From contig JAFXGW010000040.1 in NCBI GenBank assembly GCA_017536685.1, positions 1 through 35,248 on the forward strand: a DNA stretch of 35,248 nucleotides, in the 5' to 3' direction. The notes beneath the pieces are model-generated. The model was not told the DNA's origin, ran no database searches, and saw only the letters and a list, made by a program, of their open reading frames with translations. A program made the position numbers and the translations under genes. This stretch comes from Clostridia bacterium (GTDB taxonomy: Bacteria; Bacillota; Clostridia; TANB77; CAG-508). Position 1 is the stretch's first letter, and every line of letters begins with the position of its first letter. Below, in pieces: positions 1-8,670 of this stretch.

Positions 1-437
1 CTAAATATTCAATTTTTTCTCCTTTTATTCCTTTAAGATATCTTCATTATTAAGTTCACTAAAAACAAAAAAAGGTTACATTTTTTTGTAAATTTATTAT
101 AAAAAAATATTAGCTATATTTCAAATAATTCCAGAAGTAATGATTAAAACTAAAACTCAAAATTTAACATTGAAATATCAATAAACATTATCTATTAAAT
201 ACATAATGTTATTTTAGAAATAATACAGCTTATCTATATTTTGTTAATGCTGATGAAAAAGCAGTTATAGATTTGATAGAGTTAATAGAAGTGATAAATG
301 GTTAAATTTTAAAATATTTTATGATAAAATGATTTTAAATTAAATTTACAAAAATAATAAATAAAAAAGTGAACCAACAAATAAAAAGTGAAGTCTAATA
401 TATGTAAAACAAATTTTATAATGAAAAGAGGTATAAT
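1..437. other. AT-rich stretch without an intact gene
   Basis: No convincing gene is present. The sequence is extremely AT-rich with many stops in all frames. A short open stretch at about 207-305 on the plus strand ends in TAA and reads like the C-terminus of a decayed protein (it includes NADEKAVIDLIELIEVING), but it has no start codon or ribosome binding site, so it is at most a gene remnant. The bases just before 438 carry the ribosome binding site of the next gene. Confidence 0.5.
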
Positions 438-962
438 ATGGATGCTAAAGAAATTAGAAAAATGAATTTATTAAAAGTTGCATTAATAGTTGCTGTAATC
501 GTAATCCTTTGTATGGGGTTAGAGATTTATGAAAATTCAAAAGTAGAAAAAAATTCAACAGAAAATACTATAAGTAATAATCTAGAAGATGAAGATGTTA
601 TTACTCTTGCAAAAAAACAAATTGATAACAAACTTCTTATATCAGATTTCTTAAATGAAACAATTATTTTAGAGGGGGAGTTTACTTTAGAAGAGCCTTG
701 TGACGTAGGATATAAATTTTACAAAGATGGTAGAGTTGAATACTCTGGAAATATTTCAGTTACATCTGGAACTTATACTACAGTTGGAAAAGATGAGGTA
801 AAAATAGTGTTTAATGAAAGAACTATTTGGGAAGATGAAGGAGAAACTCATAATAAAATAAATGAAGAAGAAGTTGCTAAAGTAATTGATGAGAATACAA
901 TAATTATTGATATAGAATCAGATGGTGAAATTTATAGTAATAAATGGGTAAAAGTAAAATAA
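438..962 (+). CDS. Hypothetical single-pass membrane-anchored protein
   Basis: I do not recognise this 174-residue protein. It has a short charged N-terminus, one hydrophobic segment at about residues 12-29, an acidic linker and a C-terminal domain of about 110 residues beginning near LLISDFLNETIILEGEFT. That domain looks beta-rich, with alternating residues and short turns, and probably lies outside the membrane. The topology suggests an extracytoplasmic protein tethered by an uncleaved signal anchor; no lipobox cysteine is convincing. The start is supported by GAGG about 7 bases upstream. AT-rich codon use matches the host genes. It stands alone, followed by the promoter of a GC-richer gene. 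Confidence 0.7.
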   Translation: MDAKEIRKMNLLKVALIVAVIVILCMGLEIYENSKVEKNSTENTISNNLEDEDVITLAKKQIDNKLLISDFLNETIILEGEFTLEEPCDVGYKFYKDGRVEYSGNISVTSGTYTTVGKDEVKIVFNERTIWEDEGETHNKINEEEVAKVIDENTIIIDIESDGEIYSNKWVKVK

Positions 963-973
963 ACACATTGAAT

Positions 974-1002
974 TTGTTATTTTATGTAAAGTGTGCTATA
1001 AT
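974..1002 (+). promoter_or_regulatory. Promoter of the 1088 gene with TTTATGTAAA in the spacer
   Basis: TTGTTA (974-979) and TATAAT (997-1002) are separated by 17 bases. The spacer holds the decamer TTTATGTAAA, at the same place as related decamers in the promoters at 18823, 26336 (minus) and 29463. The leader to the start codon is about 80 bases. Confidence 0.65.
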
Positions 1003-1087
1003 CTATATATGAGACTTTGGTTTCAAACCTTCGTTTCTAGATGATAAATGCTGTTTTATGAAATGATGAATGTCAATGGAGGTCAAA

Positions 1088-1555
1088 ATGGAATTAGTTA
1101 ATCTTGGTGAAATGCACATACACATGCGCGAAAAGTTTGAAAACGATCCCTGTCGGGAGCATTATGAGAAGGTATACACCGCGTGTGCCATTCATCCTAA
1201 TGCTAAGCATAATCCCAGCAAATTCTATATAACCATTCTTTCTGAAGCCATCCGAAATCTGAAGGATCCTGATTACAAGAACTACCGCTATAAATTCATT
1301 AGCAGACGCTTGTATCAGGATGTTAATCCCGAAGAATTTAGGGGATATGCAGAAAAGACAATGGCTATTATGGCTGCACCGGAATATGATGGTTCCTATA
1401 TTGCTGCTCATGTAATGAACCGCGGAGTGGCAATTCCTTACCAGCTTGATGAACTGATGCAAGTTTTCGAAAATGCACTTCAAACCGGTGACTGGAGTTC
1501 TAGTACAGGCTTCTCTTTCAGTCTTGTAAGCAACATCCATAATGAAAACAATTAA
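1088..1555 (+). CDS. Hypothetical protein of foreign base composition
   Basis: Unrecognised soluble protein of 155 residues. The frame is open from ATG 1070, but the in-frame ATG at 1088 has GGAGG (1078-1082) five bases upstream and is the better start. There is no signal peptide or membrane segment. The sequence has mixed helices and several His, Cys and Met residues near the N-terminus (HIHM, and CREH around residue 24), but no motif I can name. Codon use is much richer in C and G than the flanking genes (CGC, CGG, CTG, ACC), and it contains an in-frame CGG at 1154. With its own promoter and a strong terminator it is a self-contained, probably transferred, unit. Confidence 0.7.
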   Translation: MELVNLGEMHIHMREKFENDPCREHYEKVYTACAIHPNAKHNPSKFYITILSEAIRNLKDPDYKNYRYKFISRRLYQDVNPEEFRGYAEKTMAIMAAPEYDGSYIAAHVMNRGVAIPYQLDELMQVFENALQTGDWSSSTGFSFSLVSNIHNENN

Positions 1556-1564
1556 ATATTCCAT

Positions 1565-1601
1565 ACAAAGAAGCTCTAGTATCCCGCTAGAGCTTCTTTG
1601 T
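1565..1601 (+). terminator. Rho-independent terminator of the 1088 gene
   Basis: A perfect 15-bp stem (1565-1579 with 1587-1601) has a 7-base loop. It lies 10 bases after the stop codon. The T-run is short. Confidence 0.75.
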
Positions 1602-1741
1602 AGATTAAGAGTATTCATATAAATAATAAATTATATATGTTTATATTAAATATTGCTAATATATTTATTAATCAAGCAATTGACTTTAATTTATCTTGAT
1701 TTTATAATAATACTGTAATTAAAAATATTAGGAGAAATAAA

Positions 1742-3352
1742 ATGGAGAAGAAAATGAAAATAATAACTCCTGAAGAAGCATTAGAAAAGTTTTTAAAATG
1801 GTTTGACACAAATAAAAAATTAGCTTTTTTAGTAGCTTTAGTAGTTGGATTAATTGCTCATATTACAATGATAACAGAAACAATAATGAGCCAAGATGGA
1901 CTTTGGAATTCCATTGAATATTTTAGACCAGGAGATTGGGAAACCTCGCTTGGTAGATGGGGAATAGAGATAATAGAAAGATTAACACAATTTATTGCTA
2001 TTCCTACGATTAATACTGTATTTTGTATAATAATGATGGCAATAACCGCAGTTTTTGTAGTTGATTTATTAGATTTGAAAAGTAAAGTGTCTGTAATTTT
2101 TACTTCTCTTGCGTTGGTATTAACACCAACTCTTGTAGCAACACTTTTATATATTTATACAGCATTTGCTTATTGCTTCAACCTTTTAATATCAACACTT
2201 GTAATATGGTTTTTATATAAATTTAAACATAAAAAAATAGGATTTGTTTTAGCGGTATTATGTTTTATGTTTTCACTTAGTATTTATCAAAGTTATATAG
2301 GTGTAAGTGTTGGATTTTGCATAATGGTCTCTATTTTAGACTTATTAAAAAACAAAAATATAAAAGATGTTTTTAGAAATATTGGAAAAACAGTCCTTGC
2401 AGTGTTACTTGGCGGAATTTTATATTATGTTGCAACTCAAATATTGCTAAGAATTTCTGGTATGGAGATAAGTGAATATAAAAGTGCACAAAGTATTTCT
2501 GTTTTAGGAATTATAACAGGTTTAAAAGACACAATAATCCAAACTTATAGAGATTTTATTGCGTTCTTTTTCGGAAATGAAATTGTATATAATACAAACT
2601 ATAGAAGAGAAGTTATTTATGGATTGTTCTTTGCTATGTTTGGATTAGGAACAATTTCTACACTTGCAAATTTAAAAGAAGAAAATAAAAAAGTAAAAAT
2701 AGGAAAAATTTCATTAATTGTAGCCTTTATTGCAGCATTACCAATTGGGTTAAATGTAATAGATATAATAGTTGTGGGGAATTCAATGTATGCATTAACA
2801 GCGGTTCAAATGATTTTAATGATTCCATTTGCTTTTGCAATTTTTGAATTATTAAATAAATTTATTCTTATAAAATGGACTGCAATATTATCAGCATTTT
2901 TAGTAATGTGGTCTTATTATATCGCAGACAATACATCTTATGCTGCTTTAAAATTAACATATAATCAAGCATATTCATCAACTATGAGAGTGATGGATAG
3001 AATTGAAACAACACCAGGATATAAAAAAGATATGCCAATCCTTTTTGGAGGAATTATAGGAAATAATAATTATCCTAGAACATCTTCATTATATACATAT
3101 ACAATTGGTTCAATTGTAAATAACACAACTTTCCATGGTCCATATGGTGGAGCAATGGGAACTTGGGTTAAATTCTTAAAGATTTTTTATGGACTAGATG
3201 TTAAATTATGTACGGCAGAAGAATATTATAATATTGTAACTGGAGAAGAATACAAAGAAAATATGGAATGCTTCCCAGCGGAATCTTCAGTAAAAATAAT
3301 GAATGGTATTGTAGTTGTAAAATTAGATGAAGAACCCTATTTACCATATTAA
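1742..3352 (+). CDS. GtrII-like glucosyltransferase-domain membrane protein
   Basis: A 536-residue polytopic membrane protein with roughly ten or more hydrophobic segments between residues 25 and 395, then a soluble tail of about 130 residues. The N-terminal pattern (an acidic residue in the first external loop near SQDGLWNSIEYF, followed by GRW and long hydrophobic helices) resembles the Glucos_trans_II/GtrII family, GT-C-fold transferases that use a lipid-linked sugar to decorate surface polymers outside the membrane. The family call rests on topology and pattern; substrate and acceptor cannot be told. AGGAG lies 7 bases before the ATG. The next gene, a short-chain dehydrogenase, follows after 65 bases and may be cotranscribed. 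Codon use is AT-rich host type. Confidence 0.65.
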   Translation: MEKKMKIITPEEALEKFLKWFDTNKKLAFLVALVVGLIAHITMITETIMSQDGLWNSIEYFRPGDWETSLGRWGIEIIERLTQFIAIPTINTVFCIIMMAITAVFVVDLLDLKSKVSVIFTSLALVLTPTLVATLLYIYTAFAYCFNLLISTLVIWFLYKFKHKKIGFVLAVLCFMFSLSIYQSYIGVSVGFCIMVSILDLLKNKNIKDVFRNIGKTVLAVLLGGILYYVATQILLRISGMEISEYKSAQSISVLGIITGLKDTIIQTYRDFIAFFFGNEIVYNTNYRREVIYGLFFAMFGLGTISTLANLKEENKKVKIGKISLIVAFIAALPIGLNVIDIIVVGNSMYALTAVQMILMIPFAFAIFELLNKFILIKWTAILSAFLVMWSYYIADNTSYAALKLTYNQAYSSTMRVMDRIETTPGYKKDMPILFGGIIGNNNYPRTSSLYTYTIGSIVNNTTFHGPYGGAMGTWVKFLKIFYGLDVKLCTAEEYYNIVTGEEYKENMECFPAESSVKIMNGIVVVKLDEEPYLPY

Positions 3353-3417
3353 AATATGTAGGCAATGAATTTTGAATAAACTAAAATCTTAGTATTATAT
3401 ACAAGGAGAAATTAAAA

Positions 3418-4146
3418 ATGAGTAAAGTAGTAATTGTAACAGGTGCAAGCCGTGGAATAGGAAGAAATATTGCATATAATTTAGCTGTAAACGGATATAG
3501 AGTTATTGCAAATTATAATAATTCAGAGCAAGAAGCTCTAAAATTAAAGCAACAATTAGAAGACAAGGGAATTGATATTGATCTATTTAAAGCAAATGTG
3601 TCTAAAAGAGCTGAGGTTAAAAAATTAGTCGATTTTGCGATCGAAAAGTATAACAGAATAGATGTACTAATAAATAACGCTGGAATTGCCGAGGAAAAGC
3701 TTTTTACAGACATAACTGATGAAGAATTTGACAAAATGATGAAAGTAAACTTATATTCAGCTTTTTATACAACACAAGAAACTGTTAAATATATGTTAAG
3801 AGTACATGAAGGATGTATAATAAATATTTCATCAATATATGCTTTAACAGGTGGTTCATGCGAAGTTCATTATTCAATGGCGAAAGCTGGATTAGATGGA
3901 ATGACAAAATCCTTGGCAAGAGAACTTGGACCATCAAATATAAGAGTAAATTCAATAGCTCCAGGAGCCATTGATACAGATATGAATTCTTATTTAACTG
4001 ATGAAGATTGGAAACAAATAATACAAGAAACACCATTACAAAAAATTGGTTACCCTATAGATATAACAAGATGTGTAAAATGGCTTATTGAAGATGAATT
4101 TACAACAGGTCAAGTAATATCACCAAATGGAGGAATGGTAATATAA
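3418..4146 (+). CDS. Short-chain dehydrogenase/reductase (FabG/YmfI-like)
   Basis: A 242-residue classical SDR. The Rossmann motif TGASRGIG is at residues 8-15, NNAG at 86-89, and the catalytic Ser138/139, Tyr152 and Lys156 are in place (YSMAK). The family reduces ketones with NAD(P)H. Close types are FabG 3-oxoacyl-ACP reductase and YmfI, which reduces the 5-aminopentanone modification of elongation factor P; the short length and C-terminus fit either, and no fatty-acid genes are nearby to favour FabG. The ribosome binding site AAGGAG is well placed. Arg12 is encoded by CGT, showing that CGN codons other than CGG are used normally. The following gene starts five bases after the stop, so the two are probably one transcript. 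Confidence 0.85.
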   Translation: MSKVVIVTGASRGIGRNIAYNLAVNGYRVIANYNNSEQEALKLKQQLEDKGIDIDLFKANVSKRAEVKKLVDFAIEKYNRIDVLINNAGIAEEKLFTDITDEEFDKMMKVNLYSAFYTTQETVKYMLRVHEGCIINISSIYALTGGSCEVHYSMAKAGLDGMTKSLARELGPSNIRVNSIAPGAIDTDMNSYLTDEDWKQIIQETPLQKIGYPIDITRCVKWLIEDEFTTGQVISPNGGMVI

Positions 4147-4151
4147 ATAAG

Positions 4152-5010
4152 ATGAGAAAAAGTTATGAGGAATGTAAAGAAGAATTAGAAGAACTATTTA
4201 ATTCAGGAAAAATCGACAAAATATTTTATGAAAATGAAATTAATAAAATAAATAAAAAAATACAGAAAAAACAAGAAGTAGAAAAATCAATAAAATTTGA
4301 AAAAAATAAAAAAAGAATTACAGTAATTTCTATAATTGTAATTCTTATAGTTACAATTTTTTCTTTTCTTTTAATTAATAGTAGACGGAGTATTACATGT
4401 AGGACAATATGAAGAAATAAACAGTTTTGACAGTTTACCAATTCCAACAAAGAAAAGATTACGAATGGAAGAAGTAGAAAGAGTTAATGTTGGAGGAGAG
4501 GAATTTAAAGTAAAACTTGTCTATGAATATTCTGTATATGGAAGAGTTGTTGGAACATTAGATTATAATCACCAAACTCTTCATGGAAGCATTGTTCCAA
4601 AAGATGTTGGACTAGTGTTTGGTCCTTTAGCACAAAATAGATTTTTGAAACATTTAAAGTTTGAATCTAGATACGTGAAATCTATGGGAAGAGTATTATT
4701 TCATAGAATACAATCTAAAGAAGGTGAGCAAATATTGACTAATATGGGATATGGAAGTTATATTTGTAATAATCATATTTTAGGTTCTGATGAAAGGGTT
4801 ACTAAATTAATAGATAAAATTTCTGTAGGTGATTATATAAAGCTTGAAGGCTATTTGTGTGAAGTTTCAGGAACATATGAACAAAGAGTTTCTCCTACAA
4901 AAATTCAAAAAGAGGAATACACAATAATTGATAGTGATTATGAAGGTAGAAATAATAATGACTGTGAAACTATTTATGTAACAGATGTAAAATGGTTAAA
5001 AGAAAAATAA
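4152..5010 (+). CDS. Membrane-anchored uncharacterised protein, split by a +1 shift at CGG-A
   Basis: Two open frames (4152-4412 and 4465-5010) join into one protein of 285 residues if the C at 4386 is skipped. Zero frame reads AGA CGG AGT and hits TGA at 4410; the shifted frame reads AGA, GGA, GTA and runs to 5010. The N-terminus has a charged coiled-coil-like stretch (residues 1-50) and one membrane helix (about 55-76). The outer domain contains DVGLVFGPLAQ and VGDYIKLEGYLCEVSG, which resembles, from memory, an uncharacterised bacterial family with an N-terminal helix and a beta-rich domain. ATG 4465 has no ribosome binding site, so the second part is unlikely to start by itself. Either translational frameshifting or a pseudogene; two equivalent cases in this window favour the first. 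Confidence 0.65.
4383..4389 (+). other. +1 frameshift site AGA-C-GGA
   Basis: The zero-frame codon at 4386-4388 is CGG, followed by A. Skipping C4386, or reading CGGA as one glycine codon, moves into the frame that stays open to 5010. No slippery repeat is present. Same pattern as at 20989 and 29854. Confidence 0.6.
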
Positions 5011-5019
5011 TAGATATAA

Positions 5020-5071
5020 AAAAAGACATTTTCATTATTGAACTATAAAAGTTCATAAGAAATGTCTTTTT
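5020..5071 (+). terminator. Terminator hairpin after the 4152-5010 gene
   Basis: Outer arms 5020-5032 and 5059-5071 pair around an inner TGAACT/AGTTCA stem, and the 3' side ends in TTTTT. Confidence 0.6.
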
Positions 5072-5143
5072 GATTGCGAAAATTATTGTCGATGAGAAAC
5101 TAAAAATTTCAACGAAGATTTAATTTTAATAAAATATAAAAGA

Positions 5144-5596
5144 TTAATTTTCTAATTTTTTTCTATAATTTCCTGTAATTAATTTAGGAATTGTAATTAG
5201 AATTTTATAGATTGTTAATTTTAATTTTTTTGACCAAATATAACTTCTGCGAAGACGTCTTGTTGGTTTTAGATTCTCTACAAGAACAAGAGCTGTTTCA
5301 GGATGTTCAATGTTAAATATATAATTTTTACCATCATTGTTATCCCACTCGTCATTTTCATTTTTTATACAAAAGTTAAATGTATCTTTGTCAATTAAAT
5401 CAATTTCTATTTGAAAGCCAAGTTCTGTTTTTTGCATTTCTGCTTCAGTTTGATTTTCCCAAGAATTTCCGAAGCCATAGCGAATGAAAACTTCTTTTGA
5501 GCCATCACAAAAAAACTTACCTGTGTAAGAAATTTTTACAGTACTATTGGCTGTTAATCTATCTGTATTAAAGAATATATTTTTAACTAATTCCAT
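5144..5596 (-). CDS. CBM25/53-like starch/glycogen-binding protein
   Basis: A 150-residue protein whose first 95 residues match the pattern of starch-binding modules of families CBM25/53: an early FFNTDRL strand, IRYGFGNSW, and the diagnostic EWDNNDGKNYIF at about residues 81-92. Such modules bind alpha-glucan and normally sit on amylases or phosphorylases; here the module is almost the whole protein, followed by a basic, hydrophobic C-terminal tail (about 110-145) that could contact a membrane or a partner. No catalytic domain and no signal peptide, so a cytoplasmic role at glycogen is plausible. The glycogen phosphorylase at 16366 is a possible functional partner but is not in the same operon and has different base composition. 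Confidence 0.7.
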   Translation of the reverse strand: MELVKNIFFNTDRLTANSTVKISYTGKFFCDGSKEVFIRYGFGNSWENQTEAEMQKTELGFQIEIDLIDKDTFNFCIKNENDEWDNNDGKNYIFNIEHPETALVLVENLKPTRRLRRSYIWSKKLKLTIYKILITIPKLITGNYRKKLEN

Positions 5597-5748
5597 AATT
5601 TTCTCCTCTTAAGTATACCTACGAATATTATATTATTAATAAAAAAAATCTTCAAGATTTGTTTTTAAAAATTACAAAAAGTTCACAAAAATGTAATAAA
5701 TTTGTAAATATAAATTTATGATGTTTTTAGTAAAATCTATAAATATAA

Positions 5749-5807
5749 AAAATGAGGATTTACTGTTTAAATATTTTAAATTTTATTAAACATTATATCC
5801 TCATTTT
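5749..5807. terminator. Bidirectional hairpin downstream of the XRE/S24 gene
   Basis: AAAATGAGGAT (5749-5759) pairs with 5797-5807, with an inner TGTTTAA/TTAAACA pair. It lies beyond the 3' ends of the minus-strand gene at 5852 and has A/T runs on both sides. Confidence 0.5.
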
Positions 5808-5851
5808 ACATATTAACATTTGTAATTTTATATTTATTTTTTAATATATTA

Positions 5852-6418
5852 TTATAGATATACTTTTCCAATAATCTGTAAAGAATCTTTGTTACTAACA
5901 GTAATATCTTTAATATCTTTACTATCTGCTCGTAGTACGAATTTATCTTTTTTATATAATAATCTACGAATCATATATTCATTGTTAAATTTGAATAGAC
6001 CAATTGATTTATTTTCAATTAATCCATTGATTTGAATGTATGCATAAGTTCCCTCTTTTATAAGTGGAGCCATTGAAGAATCTGGAACTTTATAAGCAAA
6101 AGAAGCATCCGAAAAATTTGCGGGGCAATCAATATATTCATCAATTTTTGAAATTGCTGGTATTTTATTATAATTTATATGATTAATATAACCGTATTCT
6201 AATTGTTCTTCTGATAAAGTTTTGTCATAAGTATAAAATAATTGCTGATATGGTATATTTAATGCTGAACAAATTGATTTTAGAGCTTTATGACTAGGAT
6301 TTCTTTCACCTTTTTCTATGTGTGTTAAATGTCCGATATTAATGTCTGTTTCATTTGCAAGTTGAGTTTTTGTAATTCCTTTTTCTTTTCGAATTTTTGA
6401 AATCATATTTCCTATCAT
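5852..6418 (-). CDS. XRE-family regulator with S24/LexA-like C-terminal domain
   Basis: A 188-residue protein. Residues 5-60 form an XRE/Cro-type helix-turn-helix (KTQLANETDINIGHLTHIEKGERNPS region). Residues 95-188 resemble the S24/LexA sensor-peptidase fold: PDSSMAPLIKEG places the nucleophile Ser at 115. In autocleaving relatives a Lys lies in the strand here read as YMIRRL (149-153); this protein has Arg there, so self-cleavage is doubtful and the domain may only dimerise or sense. The family regulates stress or prophage genes. It is divergent from the VanW gene with about 140 bases between them, so that promoter region is the likely target. AGGGAG lies nine bases before the start. Confidence 0.8.
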   Translation of the reverse strand: MIGNMISKIRKEKGITKTQLANETDINIGHLTHIEKGERNPSHKALKSICSALNIPYQQLFYTYDKTLSEEQLEYGYINHINYNKIPAISKIDEYIDCPANFSDASFAYKVPDSSMAPLIKEGTYAYIQINGLIENKSIGLFKFNNEYMIRRLLYKKDKFVLRADSKDIKDITVSNKDSLQIIGKVYL

Positions 6419-6561
6419 ATAAAATAGCTCCCTTCATTAGTACATGTTTATGAAATTATTATATATATAAATTTTTTTCTTGTCTAGAGGAAAAATATTG
6501 CGGAAAAATATAACTTATGATAATATAAATTTTGAAAACAAACAGAAAGGAATACTTTGGA

Positions 6562-8508
6562 ATGCCTACAAAAGAAAGTAAAAGTTCACAAAGAAAAAAG
6601 AAAAAAATTTCTGGAACAAAGAATTTGATTTTAGAAAATGAAATTAAAGAAACAGATAAAGAAATAGATAATGAAACAGATAATGAAACAGATAAAATTG
6701 CTGAAATATCTGGAGAAAATGTAAAAGAATCAAATGCAGAGTCAGAAGAAACTAAAAATAAAGAGATAGAAAAAGATATTAATAAAGAAGAATCACAAGA
6801 AGAGACAAAAAAAGAACCAGAAGATGAATCAAACATACAAGAAGTTAATAATAAAGAATTAATAAAAAGTAATTTGAATGTAATTGCAAAAGTAGAAGAG
6901 CCACCAGAATATATAAAGGAAATGATAAAAAAGAGAAAAAGAATTAGATCTTTATTTATAACTATTGTATTAAGCATTGTTTCAATTATAGCTATTTCAA
7001 CAAGTTTTGCAATATTGAATATGAATAGTTCGAAAATTATAAGTGGAATCACTATAAAAAACATTGATGTTTCGAATATGAGTAAACAAGATGCTATAAA
7101 TAAATTAACTGAAGCAATGAATAAGGAATTAATTGCTGAGATAAATTTAGAATATGGAAATGATTATAGAGCAACATTAAAACCAGAACAAATTGAATTT
7201 GCTTATAAAGTTGAAGAAGCTATAGATAATGCATATTCTATTGGAAGGCAAGGTAATATATTAATAGATAATTATACTATTATATATACATTATTTGCAG
7301 GAAAAAATATAGAAATAAAATACACTTATAATGAAGAGTTATTAAATCAATTTGTAGGAGATTTGAACGCAAAACTTCCAGGATTAGTAGTAGAACCAAC
7401 ATATTATATAGAAGAAAATCAATTATTTGTTAATAAAGGTACTAATGGTATAAGAATTAGTGAAAATAGATTAAAAGAAAAAATTATTCAATCAATTTTA
7501 GCAAGAAGGGCTACTATTTTAACTGATGGATTCAATCAAACTTTAGAAATTCCTATAGAGGAAGCTGAAGCGTCTGCAATAAATATGAAAGCAATTCATG
7601 AAGAAATTTATAGAAAACCACAAAATGCTTATTACGAAAAAGAACCATATAAAATTTACCCTGATGTTGATGGAGTGGATTTAGCTATTTCTGTAGAAGA
7701 AGCTCAAAATATAATTCTAGAAGAAGATAAACAAGAATATATTTTTGATTTAAAAATTACTAAAGCAGAAAAAACTTTAGATGATTTAGGAACAGAAGCA
7801 TTTCCTTATTTAATATCACAATTTTCTACTAAATATGATGCAAGTAATAGAAATAGAAGTACAAATTTACAGATTGCAGCAGAAAAAATAAATGGAAAGG
7901 TATTGATGCCAGGAGAAGAATTTTCATTTAATAAAATTGTTGGAAAAAGAACTGTAGAAGAAGGTTATAAAGATGCTGCAATTTATGCAGATGGCGGAGT
8001 AGTAGATGGATTAGCAGGAGGAATATGTCAAATATCTTCAACATTGTACAATTCAGTTCTTTTAGCAAATCTTCAAATAGCAGAACGAAGAAATCATTCA
8101 TTTACAACTTCATATTCACCTGCTGGGAGAGACGCCACAGTAGTTTGGGGAAAAACTGATTTTAGGTTTATAAATTCTCGTTCATATCCTATTAAAATTG
8201 AAGCAACAGTAAAAAACGGAATTGCTGAATTCAAACTTTATGGAATGCAAGAAGAAGTTGAATATGAAGTAAGAATACTTCCTGTGAGAACTCAATCAAT
8301 TCCATATACAACAACATATGAACAAGATGCAACATTGATTCCAGGACAACAAATTATAAAACAATCAGGTCATGCTGGATGTAAAGTAACAACTTATAAA
8401 GAATTGAGATTAAATGGAGAAGTTATTTCAAAAGAACCAATTTCTAATGACACATATCAGCCAATGAGAACGATTATAAGAGTAGCACCTGGTCAAGTAC
8501 CACAATAA
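6562..8508 (+). CDS. VanW-family cell-wall protein with PG-binding and G5-like domains
   Basis: The frame opens at a TTG (6532) without a ribosome binding site; ATG 6562 follows AAAGGA and gives 648 residues. Order of parts: a highly charged, Glu/Lys-rich cytoplasmic segment (1-125), a membrane helix (about 130-152), putative peptidoglycan-binding repeats (about 165-400), the VanW domain (about 418-550, with GGICQISSTLYN near 485) and a G5-like C-terminus. VanW proteins are wall-associated in Bacillota; the domain's biochemical role is unsettled, and the name comes from some vanB-type vancomycin clusters. No van genes are here, so resistance should not be inferred. Codon use is host type. Confidence 0.85.
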   Translation: MPTKESKSSQRKKKKISGTKNLILENEIKETDKEIDNETDNETDKIAEISGENVKESNAESEETKNKEIEKDINKEESQEETKKEPEDESNIQEVNNKELIKSNLNVIAKVEEPPEYIKEMIKKRKRIRSLFITIVLSIVSIIAISTSFAILNMNSSKIISGITIKNIDVSNMSKQDAINKLTEAMNKELIAEINLEYGNDYRATLKPEQIEFAYKVEEAIDNAYSIGRQGNILIDNYTIIYTLFAGKNIEIKYTYNEELLNQFVGDLNAKLPGLVVEPTYYIEENQLFVNKGTNGIRISENRLKEKIIQSILARRATILTDGFNQTLEIPIEEAEASAINMKAIHEEIYRKPQNAYYEKEPYKIYPDVDGVDLAISVEEAQNIILEEDKQEYIFDLKITKAEKTLDDLGTEAFPYLISQFSTKYDASNRNRSTNLQIAAEKINGKVLMPGEEFSFNKIVGKRTVEEGYKDAAIYADGGVVDGLAGGICQISSTLYNSVLLANLQIAERRNHSFTTSYSPAGRDATVVWGKTDFRFINSRSYPIKIEATVKNGIAEFKLYGMQEEVEYEVRILPVRTQSIPYTTTYEQDATLIPGQQIIKQSGHAGCKVTTYKELRLNGEVISKEPISNDTYQPMRTIIRVAPGQVPQ

Positions 8509-8541
8509 AAGATAATGATAGAAACTAATATATTTACTAAT

Positions 8542-8576
8542 AAAAAACGAAATTCTTTTTAAGAATTTCGTTTTTT
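8542..8576 (+). terminator. Terminator of the VanW gene
   Basis: A 16-bp stem (8542-8557 with 8561-8576) has a 3-base loop, and the 3' arm ends in TTTTTT. Confidence 0.85.
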
Positions 8577-8670
8577 GTATACTTACAATAATTAACAAAA
8601 TGAAATTAAAATTTTATTTTGACTATAATTCATAATAAAAATAAACTAATTACTTATTGTAAAATTAAAT

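Noticed and set aside
6534..6900. The Glu/Lys/Asp-rich beginning of the VanW protein, with repeated ETDNETDK-like units, as a tandem repeat of interest
   Set aside because: Ordinary low-complexity cytoplasmic tail in AT-rich DNA; the unit number is small and imperfect.
6459..7064. Minus-strand frame of 201 codons opposite the VanW N-terminus
   Set aside because: Ser/Phe/Leu-rich translation typical of the complement of Glu/Lys-rich coding sequence.
6562..8508. VanW as evidence of a vancomycin-resistance cluster
   Set aside because: No vanA/B, vanH, vanX, vanR or vanS homologue is nearby; VanW proteins are widespread outside resistance clusters.
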